NCBI RefSeq assembly: GCF_013266755.1
Contig: NZ_JABRWJ010000007.1
Span: 492,534 to 556,533 of the forward strand
Length of the DNA: 64,000 nucleotides
Reading direction: 5' to 3'
Source of the DNA: Pseudaquabacterium terrae
GTDB lineage: Bacteria > Pseudomonadota > Gammaproteobacteria > Burkholderiales > Burkholderiaceae_C
Positions 36,798 to 47,442 of the stretch are shown in pieces. Each line of letters starts with the position of its first letter. The first letter of the stretch is position 1. Under the pieces are notes generated by a model. That model was not told the DNA's origin, made no database searches, and worked only from the letters and a program-made list of their open reading frames with translations. Made by a program: the position numbers and the translations under genes.

Positions 36798-37727
36798 TCA
36801 CAGCAAGGACACGCCCGGCAGGGTCAACAGCGAGGTTTCGCGCATCAGGCGAACGAAGTCGACGACGTAGGGCCGCTCGCGCAGCCGCAGCGGAACGGCG
36901 GCATACAGCCGGCCCGTGAGCCCGTCCGGACCGATGCGCTGGCGGGCCACGTAGCCGCGGTCGAGGTAGTGCTTGACGGCCCACAGCGGCAGCGCCGCGA
37001 CGCCGCGACCGCTGGCGACGAGCTGCAGCATCGCCACCGTCAGCTCGGTGGTGCGGCGTGCCGGCGTGATGCCCGCCGGCAGCAGCACGCGGCGCACCAG
37101 ATCGAGCATCTCGTCCGGCACGGGATACGTGATCAGCGTCTGCGCCGCGAAGTCCGCTGCGGCCAGCCAGGATTTCGCGGTCAGCGCATGCCCCGGCGGC
37201 AGCAGCGCGACGATCTCGAAGCTGAACAGCGGCAGGAACACGACACCCGGCTCCTGCGTCTCGGCCAGCTCCGAGACGATCGCCACGTCCGCGCGGTCCT
37301 GGTGCAGCAGGCCGACCGGGTCGGCCTGGAAGCCGGACACGATGTCGAGCTCCACCTCCGGCCAGCGCGGCCGCAGCGCGTCCATCGAGGGCATCAGCCA
37401 GTCGAAGCAGGTGTGGCACTCGACGGCGATGCGCAGGGCGCCCGCGGCTCCGGAGACCAGCCGCGCGACGTCGCGCTCGGCGTCGTCCAGGCGCGGCAGC
37501 ACGTCGCCGGCCAGCCGCAGCAGGCGCTGGCCGGCGGCGCTGAAGACGATCGGCTGCGACTTGCGCTCGAACAGCACGCTGCCGTAGTGGTCCTCCAGCG
37601 CCTTCAGCTGGTGCGACAGCGCCGACTGCGTCAGGTTCAGCAGCTGCGCGGCGCGCGACAGGTTGCCGGCCTCGCGCAATGCCTGCAGGGTCTTCAGGTG
37701 CCGCAGCTCCAAGGGCGATGTCGTCAT
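36798..37727 (-). CDS. metR: LysR-family regulator of methionine biosynthesis MetR
   Basis: Activates metE in response to homocysteine. The 309-residue protein has the LysR winged helix (LKTLQALREAGNLSRAAQLLNLTQSALSHQLKALE in part) and the MetR-specific effector-domain segment ECHTCFDWLMPSMD. The start codon overlaps a TGAA-N5-TTCA box, and metE begins 71 bp away on the other strand, so both genes are controlled from one region and metR is probably autoregulated. Confidence 0.95.
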   Translation of the reverse strand: MTTSPLELRHLKTLQALREAGNLSRAAQLLNLTQSALSHQLKALEDHYGSVLFERKSQPIVFSAAGQRLLRLAGDVLPRLDDAERDVARLVSGAAGALRIAVECHTCFDWLMPSMDALRPRWPEVELDIVSGFQADPVGLLHQDRADVAIVSELAETQEPGVVFLPLFSFEIVALLPPGHALTAKSWLAAADFAAQTLITYPVPDEMLDLVRRVLLPAGITPARRTTELTVAMLQLVASGRGVAALPLWAVKHYLDRGYVARQRIGPDGLTGRLYAAVPLRLRERPYVVDFVRLMRETSLLTLPGVSLL

Positions 37728-37739
37728 GAACCAAATTCA
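37727..37739. promoter_or_regulatory. MetR box
   Basis: TGAACCAAATTCA fits the MetR consensus TGAA-N5-TTCA exactly. It overlaps the metR start codon and lies 60 bp upstream of metE. Confidence 0.75.
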
Positions 37740-37798
37740 AGCTGATCAGCAGAAACTTTCGTTTGAATCATAGAGCCTGCACTCCGATGATCCTGGCC

Positions 37799-40126
37799 AT
37801 GATCAAGATCCACACCCTCGGCTTCCCGCGCATCGGTGCGCAGCGCGAGCTGAAAACCGCCCTCGAACGCCACTGGCGCGGCGAGATCGACGCCACCGCC
37901 CTCGAAGCCACCGGCCGCGAACTGCGCGCACGCCACTGGGCGCTGCAGCGCGATGCCGGGCTCGATGTCGTGACGGTCGGCGACTTCGCGTTCTACGACC
38001 AGGTTCTCGACCACCTGCTGCGTTTCGGTGCCGAACCGGCGCGCTTCGGCTTCGCCGGCGGCGAGCCGGAGCTGATCCGCTGCTTCGCGCTGGCGCGCGG
38101 TGTCGCCGCCGGCGCCGATGCGCACGGTGAGGGCTGCAGCTGCCCGACCCACCCCGCCGGCGGCCAGCGCGCGCTGGAGATGACCAAGTGGTTCGACACC
38201 AACTACCACTACCTGGTCCCGGAATACGAACCCGGCACGCGCTTTCGCCTCGCCTCACGCCGCCTGCTCGATGAAGTGGCCGAGGCGCAGGCGCTCGGCC
38301 ATGCGGTGAAGGTCGTGCTGCTCGGTCCGCTGACGCTGCTGTGGCTGGGCAAGTCGGTGGTCGATGGATTCGAGCGGCTCTCGCTGCTCGACGCGCTGCT
38401 GCCGGTCTACACCGAGCTGCTGACCCGCCTGGCCGCCGCCGGCGTGCAGTGGGTGCAACTCGACGAGCCGATCCTCGGCCTCGACCTGCCACCCGCGTGG
38501 CGCGCGGCCTTCGAGCCGGCCTATCGCGTTTTGGGCGCGGCCGACGTCTCGATCCTGCTGGCGACCTACTTTTCGCCGCTGCGCGAGAACCTGACCATGG
38601 CCTGTCGGCTGCCGGTGGCCGGACTGCACGTCGATGCCGTGCGCGCCGGCGACGAGCTGGCCGAGGTACTCGACCAGCTGCCGCCCGAGCGCGAGCTGTC
38701 GATCGGCATCGTCGACGGCCGCAATGTCTGGCGCAGCGACCTCGATCGCGCGCTGGCGGCGTTGCGCCCGGCCCTGGAGCGCCGCCGCGGCCGGCTATGG
38801 ATAGCACCGTCATGCTCGCTGCTGCACGTGCCGATCGGCCTGGCCGACGATGGCACGCTCGACCGCGAGCTGCGCAGCTGGCTGGCCGGCGCCCGCGAGA
38901 AGCTCGACGAGCTGCAGGTTCTGCGGCGCGCGCTCGGCGAAGGCGAGACCGCCGTGCGCGGCGAGCTGTTCGCTGCCCGCGCGGCGGTGGCTGCACGCGC
39001 CGCCAGTGCCCGCGTCAAGAACTCGACGGTGGCCGAGCGCCTCGCTGCGCTGCCGCCCGACGCCGACCGCCGTGCCTCGCCGTTCGAGGTGCGGCAAGCC
39101 GTGCAGCAGGCGAAGCTGCAACTGCCCGAATTCCCGACCACGACGATCGGCTCCTTCCCGCAGACGCCCGAGATCCGCGCCGCCCGCGCCGCCTTCCGTC
39201 GCGGCGAATTGCCGGCCGAGGCCTACCGCACCGCGATGCAGCGTGAGATTGCCGACGCCGTCGCGCGCCAGGAAGCGCTGGGCCTCGATGTGCTGGTGCA
39301 CGGCGAGGCCGAGCGCAACGACATGGTCGAGTACTTCGGCGAGCAGCTCGACGGTTTCGCCTTCACCGCCAACGGCTGGGTGCAGTCGTACGGCTCGCGC
39401 TGCGTCAAGCCACCGATCCTGTTCGGCGACGTCGCGCGGCCGCGGCCGATGACGGTGGAATGGGCGCGCCATGCGCAAGGCCTGACGAAGCGGCCGATGA
39501 AAGGCATGCTGACCGGCCCGGTGACGATCCTGCAGTGGTCCTTCGTGCGCGACGACCAGCCGCGCGAGCACACCACGCTGCAGATCGCGCTGGCGATGCG
39601 CGACGAGGTGCGGGACCTCGAGGCGGCCGGCATCCCGATCATCCAGATCGACGAGCCGGCGCTGCGCGAAGGCCTGCCGCTGCGCGCGGCCGATGCATCG
39701 GCGTATCTTCGCTGGGCGACCCGCGCCTTCCGCATCAGCGCCGCCGGCGTGCGCGACGAGACGCAGATCCACACCCACATGTGCTACGCCGAGTTCAACG
39801 ACATCCTGCCGGAGATCGCCGCGCTCGACGCCGACGTGATCACGATCGAGACCAGCCGCTCGGACATGGCGCTGCTGCGCGCCTTCGGCGACTTCCGCTA
39901 CCCGAACCAGATCGGCCCCGGCGTCTACGACATCCACTCGCCGCGCGTGCCCGACACGCAGGAGATGCTGCGGCTGCTGGACAAGGCGGCGACGGTCATT
40001 CCGCGCGAGCGGCTGTGGGTCAACCCGGACTGCGGGCTGAAGACGCGCGGCTGGCCGGAGACCGAAGCCGCGCTGCGCAACATGGTCGAGGCGGCGCGCA
40101 CGCTGCGGGCGGCGCACACCGCCTGA
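37799..40126 (+). CDS. metE: Cobalamin-independent methionine synthase
   Basis: Transfers a methyl group from 5-methyltetrahydropteroyl-triglutamate to homocysteine without B12. The 775-residue protein has the N-terminal barrel ([22 protein letters not shown] in part, [16 protein letters not shown]) and the catalytic C-terminal barrel ([60 protein letters not shown] with zinc ligands His and Cys, and [12 protein letters not shown] with the third zinc Cys). The ATG at 37799 is adjacent to the conserved start. Divergent from metR. Confidence 0.97.
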   Translation: MIKIHTLGFPRIGAQRELKTALERHWRGEIDATALEATGRELRARHWALQRDAGLDVVTVGDFAFYDQVLDHLLRFGAEPARFGFAGGEPELIRCFALARGVAAGADAHGEGCSCPTHPAGGQRALEMTKWFDTNYHYLVPEYEPGTRFRLASRRLLDEVAEAQALGHAVKVVLLGPLTLLWLGKSVVDGFERLSLLDALLPVYTELLTRLAAAGVQWVQLDEPILGLDLPPAWRAAFEPAYRVLGAADVSILLATYFSPLRENLTMACRLPVAGLHVDAVRAGDELAEVLDQLPPERELSIGIVDGRNVWRSDLDRALAALRPALERRRGRLWIAPSCSLLHVPIGLADDGTLDRELRSWLAGAREKLDELQVLRRALGEGETAVRGELFAARAAVAARAASARVKNSTVAERLAALPPDADRRASPFEVRQAVQQAKLQLPEFPTTTIGSFPQTPEIRAARAAFRRGELPAEAYRTAMQREIADAVARQEALGLDVLVHGEAERNDMVEYFGEQLDGFAFTANGWVQSYGSRCVKPPILFGDVARPRPMTVEWARHAQGLTKRPMKGMLTGPVTILQWSFVRDDQPREHTTLQIALAMRDEVRDLEAAGIPIIQIDEPALREGLPLRAADASAYLRWATRAFRISAAGVRDETQIHTHMCYAEFNDILPEIAALDADVITIETSRSDMALLRAFGDFRYPNQIGPGVYDIHSPRVPDTQEMLRLLDKAATVIPRERLWVNPDCGLKTRGWPETEAALRNMVEAARTLRAAHTA

Positions 40127-40144
40127 CGAACGCCTCGTGGACGC

Positions 40145-41155
40145 TCAACTCGCGCGATAGGCGCCCGGCGCCGCGCCGGTCCACTTGCGGAACGCGCGGT
40201 GGAAGGAGCTGGCATCGGTGAAGCCGAGTTGCGCGGCGACCTGCTCGATGCTCAGGCGCCGGTCGGCCAGGTGGTGGATCGCGAGGTCGCGCCGCACCTC
40301 GTCCTTCAGCGCCTGCCAGCCGGCGCCTTCGTCGTCGAGGCGCCGGCGCAGCGTCGCCGGCGACAGGCCGAACTGCCGCGCCAGGGCTTCGAGCGTCGGG
40401 CCTTCGGCGCTGTCGGCGAGCAAGGCGCGCCGCAGCTGGCGCCGCACGCGCTCGGCCCAGCCGGCGGGGTTCACCTGCTTCAGGAACACCGACTGCGGCG
40501 CGTCGCGCAGGAAGGCGCTCAACGCGGCCGGGACGATCGCCAGCTCGCCGCGCAGCACGCGCGCATCGAAGGAGATCGCCGTCGCCGGCTGATCGAAGTG
40601 CAGCACCGGCGCGAACATGCGGCGGTACTCGTCGGCATGGGAGGGCCGCGGGTGCGCCCAGTCGAGGCGCGCCAGCGGCACGCGGCGGCCGGCCAGCCAG
40701 CACAGCAGGCCGTGCACCATCACGAGCAAGGTTTCGTCGGCGAAGCGACGGGCATCGGGCGCAGCGATGCGGTTGGCGATGGTGATGCGCGCCGCGCCGC
40801 CCTGTGTCGACAGCGTCGCGCCAATGTCGTCGAGAAACAGCGCCAGCCCGCGCAGCGCCTGCTTCAGCGCCCGCTCGACGCTGCGCTGCCCCACCAGCGC
40901 GTGGCACAGCAGCGCAAAGCTGCCGACCTTCATGCGGCGGGCGTCGAGACCGAAGAACTCGTCGTCCAGCGCTTCGCCGACCGCCAGCCAGAGTGCCGCA
41001 AAGGCCGCGGCCGGCACGCGGGCCGCATCGCTGGCCAGCAGCTCCGGCGCGATGCCGGCGCACTGCAGCGCCGCCCGCCGGCCGATGTCGTCGAGCGCAC
41101 CGACCGCGCTGCGCACGAAGGCGATCGAGACGGTGTGCTGCGGGGCCGGCGGCAT
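40145..41155 (-). CDS. AraC-family transcriptional regulator
   Basis: A 336-residue regulator with an N-terminal effector domain of the type often called arabinose-binding-like ([30 protein letters not shown] region) and a C-terminal double helix-turn-helix ([23 protein letters not shown] and [27 protein letters not shown]). This resembles the OruR/ArgR-like group that controls amino or fatty acid catabolism. The ATG at 41155 is 111 bp from the divergent icmF, which is its most likely target. The inducer is unknown. Confidence 0.87.
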   Translation of the reverse strand: MPPAPQHTVSIAFVRSAVGALDDIGRRAALQCAGIAPELLASDAARVPAAAFAALWLAVGEALDDEFFGLDARRMKVGSFALLCHALVGQRSVERALKQALRGLALFLDDIGATLSTQGGAARITIANRIAAPDARRFADETLLVMVHGLLCWLAGRRVPLARLDWAHPRPSHADEYRRMFAPVLHFDQPATAISFDARVLRGELAIVPAALSAFLRDAPQSVFLKQVNPAGWAERVRRQLRRALLADSAEGPTLEALARQFGLSPATLRRRLDDEGAGWQALKDEVRRDLAIHHLADRRLSIEQVAAQLGFTDASSFHRAFRKWTGAAPGAYRAS

Positions 41156-41266
41156 CGGAGCATTCTGGCAAAACCCGTCAGGCGGCTGAGCGCTTAGACC
41201 ATCGCGCGCCGCCGCCGACCGTCCTAGACTGCCCGGTCGTGGACCCCCGTCCGCCGGAGACAAACA

Positions 41267-44200
41267 ATGACGAACCTGTCCGCCGAATACAAGGCGCTGG
41301 CCGAGTACCGCCCGACGCACAAGGTGCGCTTCGTCACCGCCGCGAGCCTGTTCGATGGCCACGACGCGGCGATCAACATCATGCGGCGCATCCTGCAGGG
41401 CATGGGCACCGAGGTGATCCACCTCGGCCACAACCGCTCGGTCGACGAGGTCGTCACCGCGGCGCTGCAGGAGGACGTGCAAGGCATCGCCGTCTCCAGC
41501 TACCAGGGCGGGCACAACGAGTACTTCGCGTACATGGTCGAGCTGCTTCAAGCACGCGGCGGCGAGCACATCCAGGTCTTCGGCGGCGGCGGCGGCGTGA
41601 TCGTGCCGGCCGAGATCCGCGCGCTGGCGGACCAGGGCGTGCGCATCTACAGCCCCGAGGACGGCCAGCGCATGGGCCTGGCCGGCATGATCGGCGAGAT
41701 GGTGATGCGCGCCGACCGCGACCTGTCGGTGTTCGCGCCCGCCTCGCTCGATGCGATCAAGGGCCAGAGCGAAACCGCCTGGCGCGCACTGGCGCAGCTG
41801 ATCACCGCACTGGAGAACGGCAAGGTCCCGGCCGAGCAGGTGGCCGCGCTGCACCAGGCGGCCAAGGATCACCCCGCCCCGGTGCTCGGCATCACCGGCA
41901 CCGGCGGCGCCGGCAAGTCCAGCCTGACCGACGAGCTGATCCGCCGCCTGCGCCTGGACCAGGGCGACGCGCTGCGCATCGCGGTGATCTCGATCGACCC
42001 GTCGCGGCGCAAGAGCGGCGGCGCGCTGCTGGGCGACCGCATCCGCATGAACGCGATCGCGCCGTGGAGCCAGCCGGCCGGTCGGACGGCGTCCGACGAC
42101 TCAGGCCAGCGCGTCTACATGCGCTCGCTCGCCACGCGCGACACCGGCAGCGAGGTCTCCGCCGCGCTGCCCGACGTGCTGGCCGCCTGCAAGGTCGCCG
42201 GCTTCGACCTGGTGATCGTCGAGACCTCGGGCATCGGCCAGGGTGATGCGGCGATCGTGCCGATGGTCGATGTGCCGATGTACGTGATGACGCCCGAATA
42301 CGGCGCCGCGAGCCAACTCGAGAAAATCGACATGCTCGACTTCGCCGAGTTCGTCGCCATCAACAAGTTCGACCGCAAAGGCGCGCCGGACGCGCTGCGC
42401 GACGTCGCCAAGCAGGTGCAGCGCAACCGCGCCGCGTTCAACGTGATGCCCGACCAGATGCCGGTCTTCGGCACGATGGCCAGCCGCTTCAACGACGACG
42501 GCGTCACCGCGCTGTACCAGGCGCTGAAACCCCGCCTCGCGGCCCTCGGCCTGCCGCTGACCGACGGCAGGCTGCCGGCGGTGAACACGCGCCACAGCAC
42601 GCACCAGACCCCCGTGGTGCCGGGTGCGCGCGCACGCTACCTGGCCGAGATCAGCGACACCGTGCGCGGCTACAAGGCCCGCGCCCGCAAGCAGGCGACG
42701 CTGGCGCGCGAGATCCAGCAGCTGCGCGAGAGCGCACGCATGCTGCACGCTGCCGGTGGCAGCGGCGACGCACTCCTGCCGCTGGCCGACGAACGCGCGT
42801 CGCGGCTGGACGCCTCGGCCCGCAAGCTGCTGGCGATGTGGCCGGAGATGCAGAAAGCCTACGCCGGCGACGAATACGTCGTGAAGATCCGCGACAAGGA
42901 GATCCGCACCGCGCTGATCCACACCACGCTGTCGGGCAGCAAGATCCGCAAGGTCGCGCTGCCGCAGTACGAGTGCCACGGCGAGCTGCTGAAGTGGCTG
43001 ATGCTCGACAACGTGCCGGGCAGCTACCCGTACACCGCCGGCACCTTCGCCTTCAAGCGCGAGGGCGAGGACCCGACCCGCATGTTCGCCGGCGAAGGCG
43101 ACGCCTTCCGCACCAACCGCCGCTTCAAGCTGGTGTCCGAAGGCATGCCGGCCAAGCGCCTGTCGACGGCCTTCGATTCGGTCACGCTGTACGGCAACGA
43201 TCCCGACCTGCGGCCCGACATCTACGGCAAGGTCGGCAACTCGGGCGTCTCGATCGCCACGCTCGACGACATGAAGGTGCTGTACGACGGCTTCGACCTG
43301 TGCGCGCCGAACACGTCCGTCAGCATGACGATCAACGGCCCGGCGCCGACGATCCTGGCGATGTTCATGAACAGCGCGGTCGACCAGCAGCTGGCCAAGT
43401 TCCGCACGGACAACGGCCGCGACCCCACCGACACCGAGAGCCAGAAGATCCGCGAATGGGCGCTGGCCAACGTGCGCGGCACCGTGCAGGCCGACATCCT
43501 GAAGGAAGACCAGGGCCAGAACACCTGCATCTTCTCGACCGAGTTCTCGCTGAAGGTGATGGGCGACATCGCCGAGTTCTTCGTGCACCACCAGGTGCGC
43601 AACTTCTACTCCGTGTCGATATCGGGTTATCACATCGCCGAGGCCGGCGCGAACCCGATCTCGCAGCTCGCCTTCACGCTCTCCAACGGCTTCACCTTCG
43701 TCGAGGCGTATCTCGCCCGCGGCATGCACATCGACGACTTCGCGCCGAATCTGTCGTTCTTCTTCAGCAACGGCATGGATCCGGAGTACACCGTGCTCGG
43801 CCGCGTCGCGCGCCGCATCTGGGCGGTGGCGATGAAGGAGAAGTACGGTGCCAACGAACGCTCGCAGAAGCTGAAGTACCACGTGCAGACCTCGGGCCGC
43901 TCGCTGCACGCGCAGGAGATCGCCTTCAACGACATCCGCACGACCCTGCAGGCGCTGATCGCGATCTACGACAACTGCAACTCGCTGCACACCAACGCCT
44001 ACGACGAGGCGATCACCACGCCGACCGAGGAAAGCGTGCGCCGCGCGATGGCGATCCAGCTGATCATCAACCGCGAATGGGGCCTGGCGAAGAACGAGAA
44101 CCCGAACCAGGGCGCCTTCGTCATCGACGAGCTGACCGAGCTGGTCGAGGAAGCCGTGCTGGCCGAGTTCGAGAAAATCGCCGAGCGCGGCGGCGTGCTG

Positions 44201-44575
44201 GGCGCGATGGAGACCGGCTACCAGCGCGGCAAGATCCAGGAAGAGTCGATGCACTACGAGATGCTCAAGCACACGGGCGAGTACCCCATCATCGGCGTCA
44301 ACACCTTCCGCAATCCGCACGGCGACCTGGTGCCCGACCACATCGAGCTCGCCCGCTCGACCGACGACGAGAAGCGCAGCCAGCTGACGCGCCTGGCCGA
44401 CTTCCACGCCCGTCACGCGGCCGACGCGCCGCAGCAGCTCGAACGGCTGAAGCAGGCGGTGATCGACAACCGCAACGTGTTCGAGGTGCTGATGGATGCG
44501 GTGCGCTGCTGCTCGCTGGGGCAGATCACCAACGCGCTGTTCGAGGTTGGGGGCCAGTACCGGCGCAGCATGTGA
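41267..44575 (+). CDS. icmF: Fused isobutyryl-CoA mutase IcmF
   Basis: A B12-dependent acyl-CoA mutase with its G-protein chaperone in one chain, 1102 residues. The N-terminal domain is the cobalamin-binding part ([13 protein letters not shown] with the His that replaces the lower ligand, then [11 protein letters not shown]). The central MeaI-like GTPase has P-loop [18 protein letters not shown] (about residue 207) and [13 protein letters not shown]. The C-terminal TIM-barrel mutase contains [24 protein letters not shown] in part, [17 protein letters not shown] and [21 protein letters not shown]. It interconverts isobutyryl- and n-butyryl-CoA, or related pairs such as pivalyl/isovaleryl. It is divergent from an AraC regulator. 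Confidence 0.95.
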   Translation: MTNLSAEYKALAEYRPTHKVRFVTAASLFDGHDAAINIMRRILQGMGTEVIHLGHNRSVDEVVTAALQEDVQGIAVSSYQGGHNEYFAYMVELLQARGGEHIQVFGGGGGVIVPAEIRALADQGVRIYSPEDGQRMGLAGMIGEMVMRADRDLSVFAPASLDAIKGQSETAWRALAQLITALENGKVPAEQVAALHQAAKDHPAPVLGITGTGGAGKSSLTDELIRRLRLDQGDALRIAVISIDPSRRKSGGALLGDRIRMNAIAPWSQPAGRTASDDSGQRVYMRSLATRDTGSEVSAALPDVLAACKVAGFDLVIVETSGIGQGDAAIVPMVDVPMYVMTPEYGAASQLEKIDMLDFAEFVAINKFDRKGAPDALRDVAKQVQRNRAAFNVMPDQMPVFGTMASRFNDDGVTALYQALKPRLAALGLPLTDGRLPAVNTRHSTHQTPVVPGARARYLAEISDTVRGYKARARKQATLAREIQQLRESARMLHAAGGSGDALLPLADERASRLDASARKLLAMWPEMQKAYAGDEYVVKIRDKEIRTALIHTTLSGSKIRKVALPQYECHGELLKWLMLDNVPGSYPYTAGTFAFKREGEDPTRMFAGEGDAFRTNRRFKLVSEGMPAKRLSTAFDSVTLYGNDPDLRPDIYGKVGNSGVSIATLDDMKVLYDGFDLCAPNTSVSMTINGPAPTILAMFMNSAVDQQLAKFRTDNGRDPTDTESQKIREWALANVRGTVQADILKEDQGQNTCIFSTEFSLKVMGDIAEFFVHHQVRNFYSVSISGYHIAEAGANPISQLAFTLSNGFTFVEAYLARGMHIDDFAPNLSFFFSNGMDPEYTVLGRVARRIWAVAMKEKYGANERSQKLKYHVQTSGRSLHAQEIAFNDIRTTLQALIAIYDNCNSLHTNAYDEAITTPTEESVRRAMAIQLIINREWGLAKNENPNQGAFVIDELTELVEEAVLAEFEKIAERGGVLGAMETGYQRGKIQEESMHYEMLKHTGEYPIIGVNTFRNPHGDLVPDHIELARSTDDEKRSQLTRLADFHARHAADAPQQLERLKQAVIDNRNVFEVLMDAVRCCSLGQITNALFEVGGQYRRSM

Positions 44576-44711
44576 GCGTCGTGCAAGGCTGCACGCTGCA
44601 CGAGGCTGCACCTCGTAACACCTGACTTTCGGCACTGCGCACGACAGGCGCAGGGCACCCGCGGGCTCCTAGAATTTTCGACGTCCCCACGCGTCGCCTG
44701 GAAGGAAGCCC

Positions 44712-47345
44712 ATGTCACGGTATTTGCGCCCGATGCTGCCAGTGGTGTTGAGCCTGGCGCTCGTGATGCTCGGCTCCTGTGGTGGGGGTGGCGGTGGCGA
44801 TGCGCCCGCGGCCTGCGCGCCGATCGCCGACAGTGCAGGCGGCAGCATCGCCTGCGACGACCCGTTCTGGGGGACCGCGCCCGGCGGTGGCGCCGGTGGT
44901 GCCGATGGCGATGCCGCAGGTGCCGACGGCACCGCCGGTGACGGCCGTGCGATCGCCGGCGCGACGATCACGCTGGTCGACGCCGGTGGCCAGAGCCGCA
45001 GCGCGGTCAGCGACGCCCAGGGCTACTACCGCGTCAACATCACGCGCTTCGCGCCGCCCTTCGTCGTCAAGCTGGTGACCGCCGACGGCGAAGAACGCCA
45101 CCACGCCTTCAGCACGCAAGCGGTGAAGAAGCGCGGCTTCATCACCATCAACATCACCGGCCTGACCGACAAGCTGGCCTCTGATGTGGCGATCGCCGGC
45201 GGCAAGCCCGGCGCGAAGGACCTGACCCCGGCGATCGTCGCCGCGCAGGCGGCGGCGATCCAGACCGCGCGCAACAACCTGACGCAGGCGATCCGCAACC
45301 AGGTCATCGCGGCCGGCATCACGCCCGAATCCTTCGATCCGATCGCGGTGTTCTTCCGCCCGAACCTGCAGGGCTACGACCTGATCCTCGAGACGGTCGC
45401 CGTCTTCATCGACAACAGCGGCGCGACGCAGGTCATGCCGAAGCCGCAGAACGCCTGCACGGCACCACGCCGCTGGACGGCCGGCGGCAACCTCTGCACG
45501 ACCTCGAACAGCCCCGGCTTCGTCGCGCACGGCGCGACCGGCCACTTCAGCGACACCAGCGCACCGCTGGTCGGCAGCGCCGACTTCAGCTGCAGCAACG
45601 GCACGCTGCTGCAGGTCGGCACACCGACCTGCGCGCCGCCGGCAAATCAGCCGTGCAGCGCGCCGACCGCCACGTGGAGCGTCGCCGGCAGCAGCTGCAA
45701 CGCCGACAGCGCCCCCGGCAGCGTGCCGTCGGGCCAATCGCTGACGCTGACCGACAGCCAGTCGCCGACGACCGGCACGATCACCTACGCGTGCAGCAAC
45801 GGCACGCTGAGCCAGACCGGCACAGCGGCTTGCAGCAACGCCGCGAACAACTGCGCTGCACCCAGCGGCACGTGGACGGTCGGATCGAACGCCTGCACGT
45901 CCGACACGGCGCCCACCGGCCTGGCTGGCGGTCAATCGGTCACCCTGCAGGACGCCACCGGCGCCGCGGTCGGCTCGATCACCTATGCCTGCAGCGGCGG
46001 CGTGTTGAGCCAGACCGGCGAGACCAGCTGCGGCCTCATCGCGCAAAGCTGCAGCGCACCGAGCGCGGCGTGGAACGTCGGCGGCTCCGACTGCACCGCC
46101 GACCTCGCGCCGGGCCCCTTGGCCACCGGCGAGTCGGTCACGCTGAACGACACCAAGGTACCGGGGACCGGATCGATCAGCTACACCTGCAGCAATGGCA
46201 CGCTGAGCCGGGTCGGCACGGCCAGCTGTCAATCCGCAACCGGTTCGGGCTGCTCCGCGCCGAGCGCCGGCTGGAGCGTGCAAGGCCTGTCGTGCCAGTC
46301 GTCGACGACGCCGGTCGCGATGAACTCGAGCGAACAGCAGACGCTGCAGGACAGCAGCGCCCCGACGCTCGGCAGCATCGTCTGGGGCTGCAGCGGAGGC
46401 TCGCTGTCGGTCCTCGGCAGCCCCAGCTGCGCGTTGACGGCAGGCAGCTGCGCCCCGCCGTCGAACACCTGGGCCAGCGGCGACAACGTGTGCACGGCCG
46501 ACTCGGCACCGGTCGCGCTGTCGAACAACCAGTCGACCACCCTGGCGGACAGCGCCAGCCCGACGACCGGCAACGTGACGTGGATGTGCTCGAACGGCAC
46601 GCTGTCGATGGTCGGATCGCCGGTCTGCAACCTGACCCAACCGGTCGGCTGTGCGGCGCCGCCGCGGAGTTGGATCGTGGATGACCTCACCTGCGCGGCC
46701 GACAGCGAGCCGTCGCCGATCGGCAACGGCGGATCCGCAACCCTGACGGACAGCCTGGCGCCGCGCACCGGCGCGATCACCTATGCCTGCAGCGACGGAA
46801 GACTGTCCGTCGTCGGCTCGGCCACCTGCACCGGCACCAGCGGCGGCGGCTCCTGCAGCACCTCATCCTTGGTGAGCAGCGGGTGGAGCGTGTCGGGCAA
46901 CAACTGCCTGCCGGACCAGGCCCCGGCGTCGGTGACCGAAGGCACCACGCTCGTGCTGCAGGACACGGTGGGATCGCCGGTCGGGCAGATCACCGTGCAG
47001 TGCGGGGGCAATGGCCAGTTCACCACGATTGGACAGCCGACCTGTGGCCCGAACCAGACTTCGTGCCAGACCAGTGTGTCGTCCTGGAGCAATCCCGCCG
47101 CCGGGTTCACGTGCACGCCGGACCAGAACCCCGGCACGGTCACGATCCCGTCCGGCTCGACCTTCACGTGGACGGACACGGTCAGCCCGACGACGGGATC
47201 GCACACGCTGCGCTGCGACAACGGCTCGCTCAACGTGGTCAATAGCAGTTGCGGCCCCGGGACGGGCGGGCTGGCGGCGCCGCGAGAACGGGGCACCCTC
47301 GGCAGCCCCGGCGCGGCGCCGGCGCGGCCGCGCCACGCGCGATGA
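44712..47345 (+). CDS. Surface lipoprotein with nine four-cysteine repeats
   Basis: An 877-residue exported protein. The signal peptide ends at lipobox MLGSC and is followed by a glycine run. A carboxypeptidase-regulatory-like domain (GRAIAGATITLVDAGGQSRS ... DAQGYYRVNI) comes next, then a helical region to about residue 245. From about 248 to 852 there are nine tandem repeats of roughly 65 residues with the pattern C-x-AP-W-V-x-C-AD-AP-G-S-TL-D-TG-I-Y-C-SNGTLS-GT-C, so four cysteines each. The Cys pairs probably form disulfides. The Ser/Thr- and Gly-rich composition suits an extracellular beta structure. The C-terminal tail is basic and ends at the repeat copy B. First gene of the caspase/kinase module; function unknown. 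Confidence 0.78.
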   Translation: MSRYLRPMLPVVLSLALVMLGSCGGGGGGDAPAACAPIADSAGGSIACDDPFWGTAPGGGAGGADGDAAGADGTAGDGRAIAGATITLVDAGGQSRSAVSDAQGYYRVNITRFAPPFVVKLVTADGEERHHAFSTQAVKKRGFITINITGLTDKLASDVAIAGGKPGAKDLTPAIVAAQAAAIQTARNNLTQAIRNQVIAAGITPESFDPIAVFFRPNLQGYDLILETVAVFIDNSGATQVMPKPQNACTAPRRWTAGGNLCTTSNSPGFVAHGATGHFSDTSAPLVGSADFSCSNGTLLQVGTPTCAPPANQPCSAPTATWSVAGSSCNADSAPGSVPSGQSLTLTDSQSPTTGTITYACSNGTLSQTGTAACSNAANNCAAPSGTWTVGSNACTSDTAPTGLAGGQSVTLQDATGAAVGSITYACSGGVLSQTGETSCGLIAQSCSAPSAAWNVGGSDCTADLAPGPLATGESVTLNDTKVPGTGSISYTCSNGTLSRVGTASCQSATGSGCSAPSAGWSVQGLSCQSSTTPVAMNSSEQQTLQDSSAPTLGSIVWGCSGGSLSVLGSPSCALTAGSCAPPSNTWASGDNVCTADSAPVALSNNQSTTLADSASPTTGNVTWMCSNGTLSMVGSPVCNLTQPVGCAAPPRSWIVDDLTCAADSEPSPIGNGGSATLTDSLAPRTGAITYACSDGRLSVVGSATCTGTSGGGSCSTSSLVSSGWSVSGNNCLPDQAPASVTEGTTLVLQDTVGSPVGQITVQCGGNGQFTTIGQPTCGPNQTSCQTSVSSWSNPAAGFTCTPDQNPGTVTIPSGSTFTWTDTVSPTTGSHTLRCDNGSLNVVNSSCGPGTGGLAAPRERGTLGSPGAAPARPRHAR

Positions 47346-47442
47346 GCGCCGCGCGGCCGCCCCGGAGGCGCTCGCTCCCCAAGGGACGCGAAGCGGCCCC
47401 TCCGGGTCCGTGGGGGACGGCCCGCAGGGCCAAGGGGGTCCA
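47343..47442 (+). repeat. GC-rich intergenic repeat, copy B
   Basis: Starts with TGAGCGCCGCGCGGCCG, where TGA is the stop codon of the cysteine-repeat lipoprotein, continues GGAGGCGCTCGCTCCCC and ends GGGCCAAGGGGGTCCA before the caspase ATG. Start and end match copy D. Confidence 0.7.
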
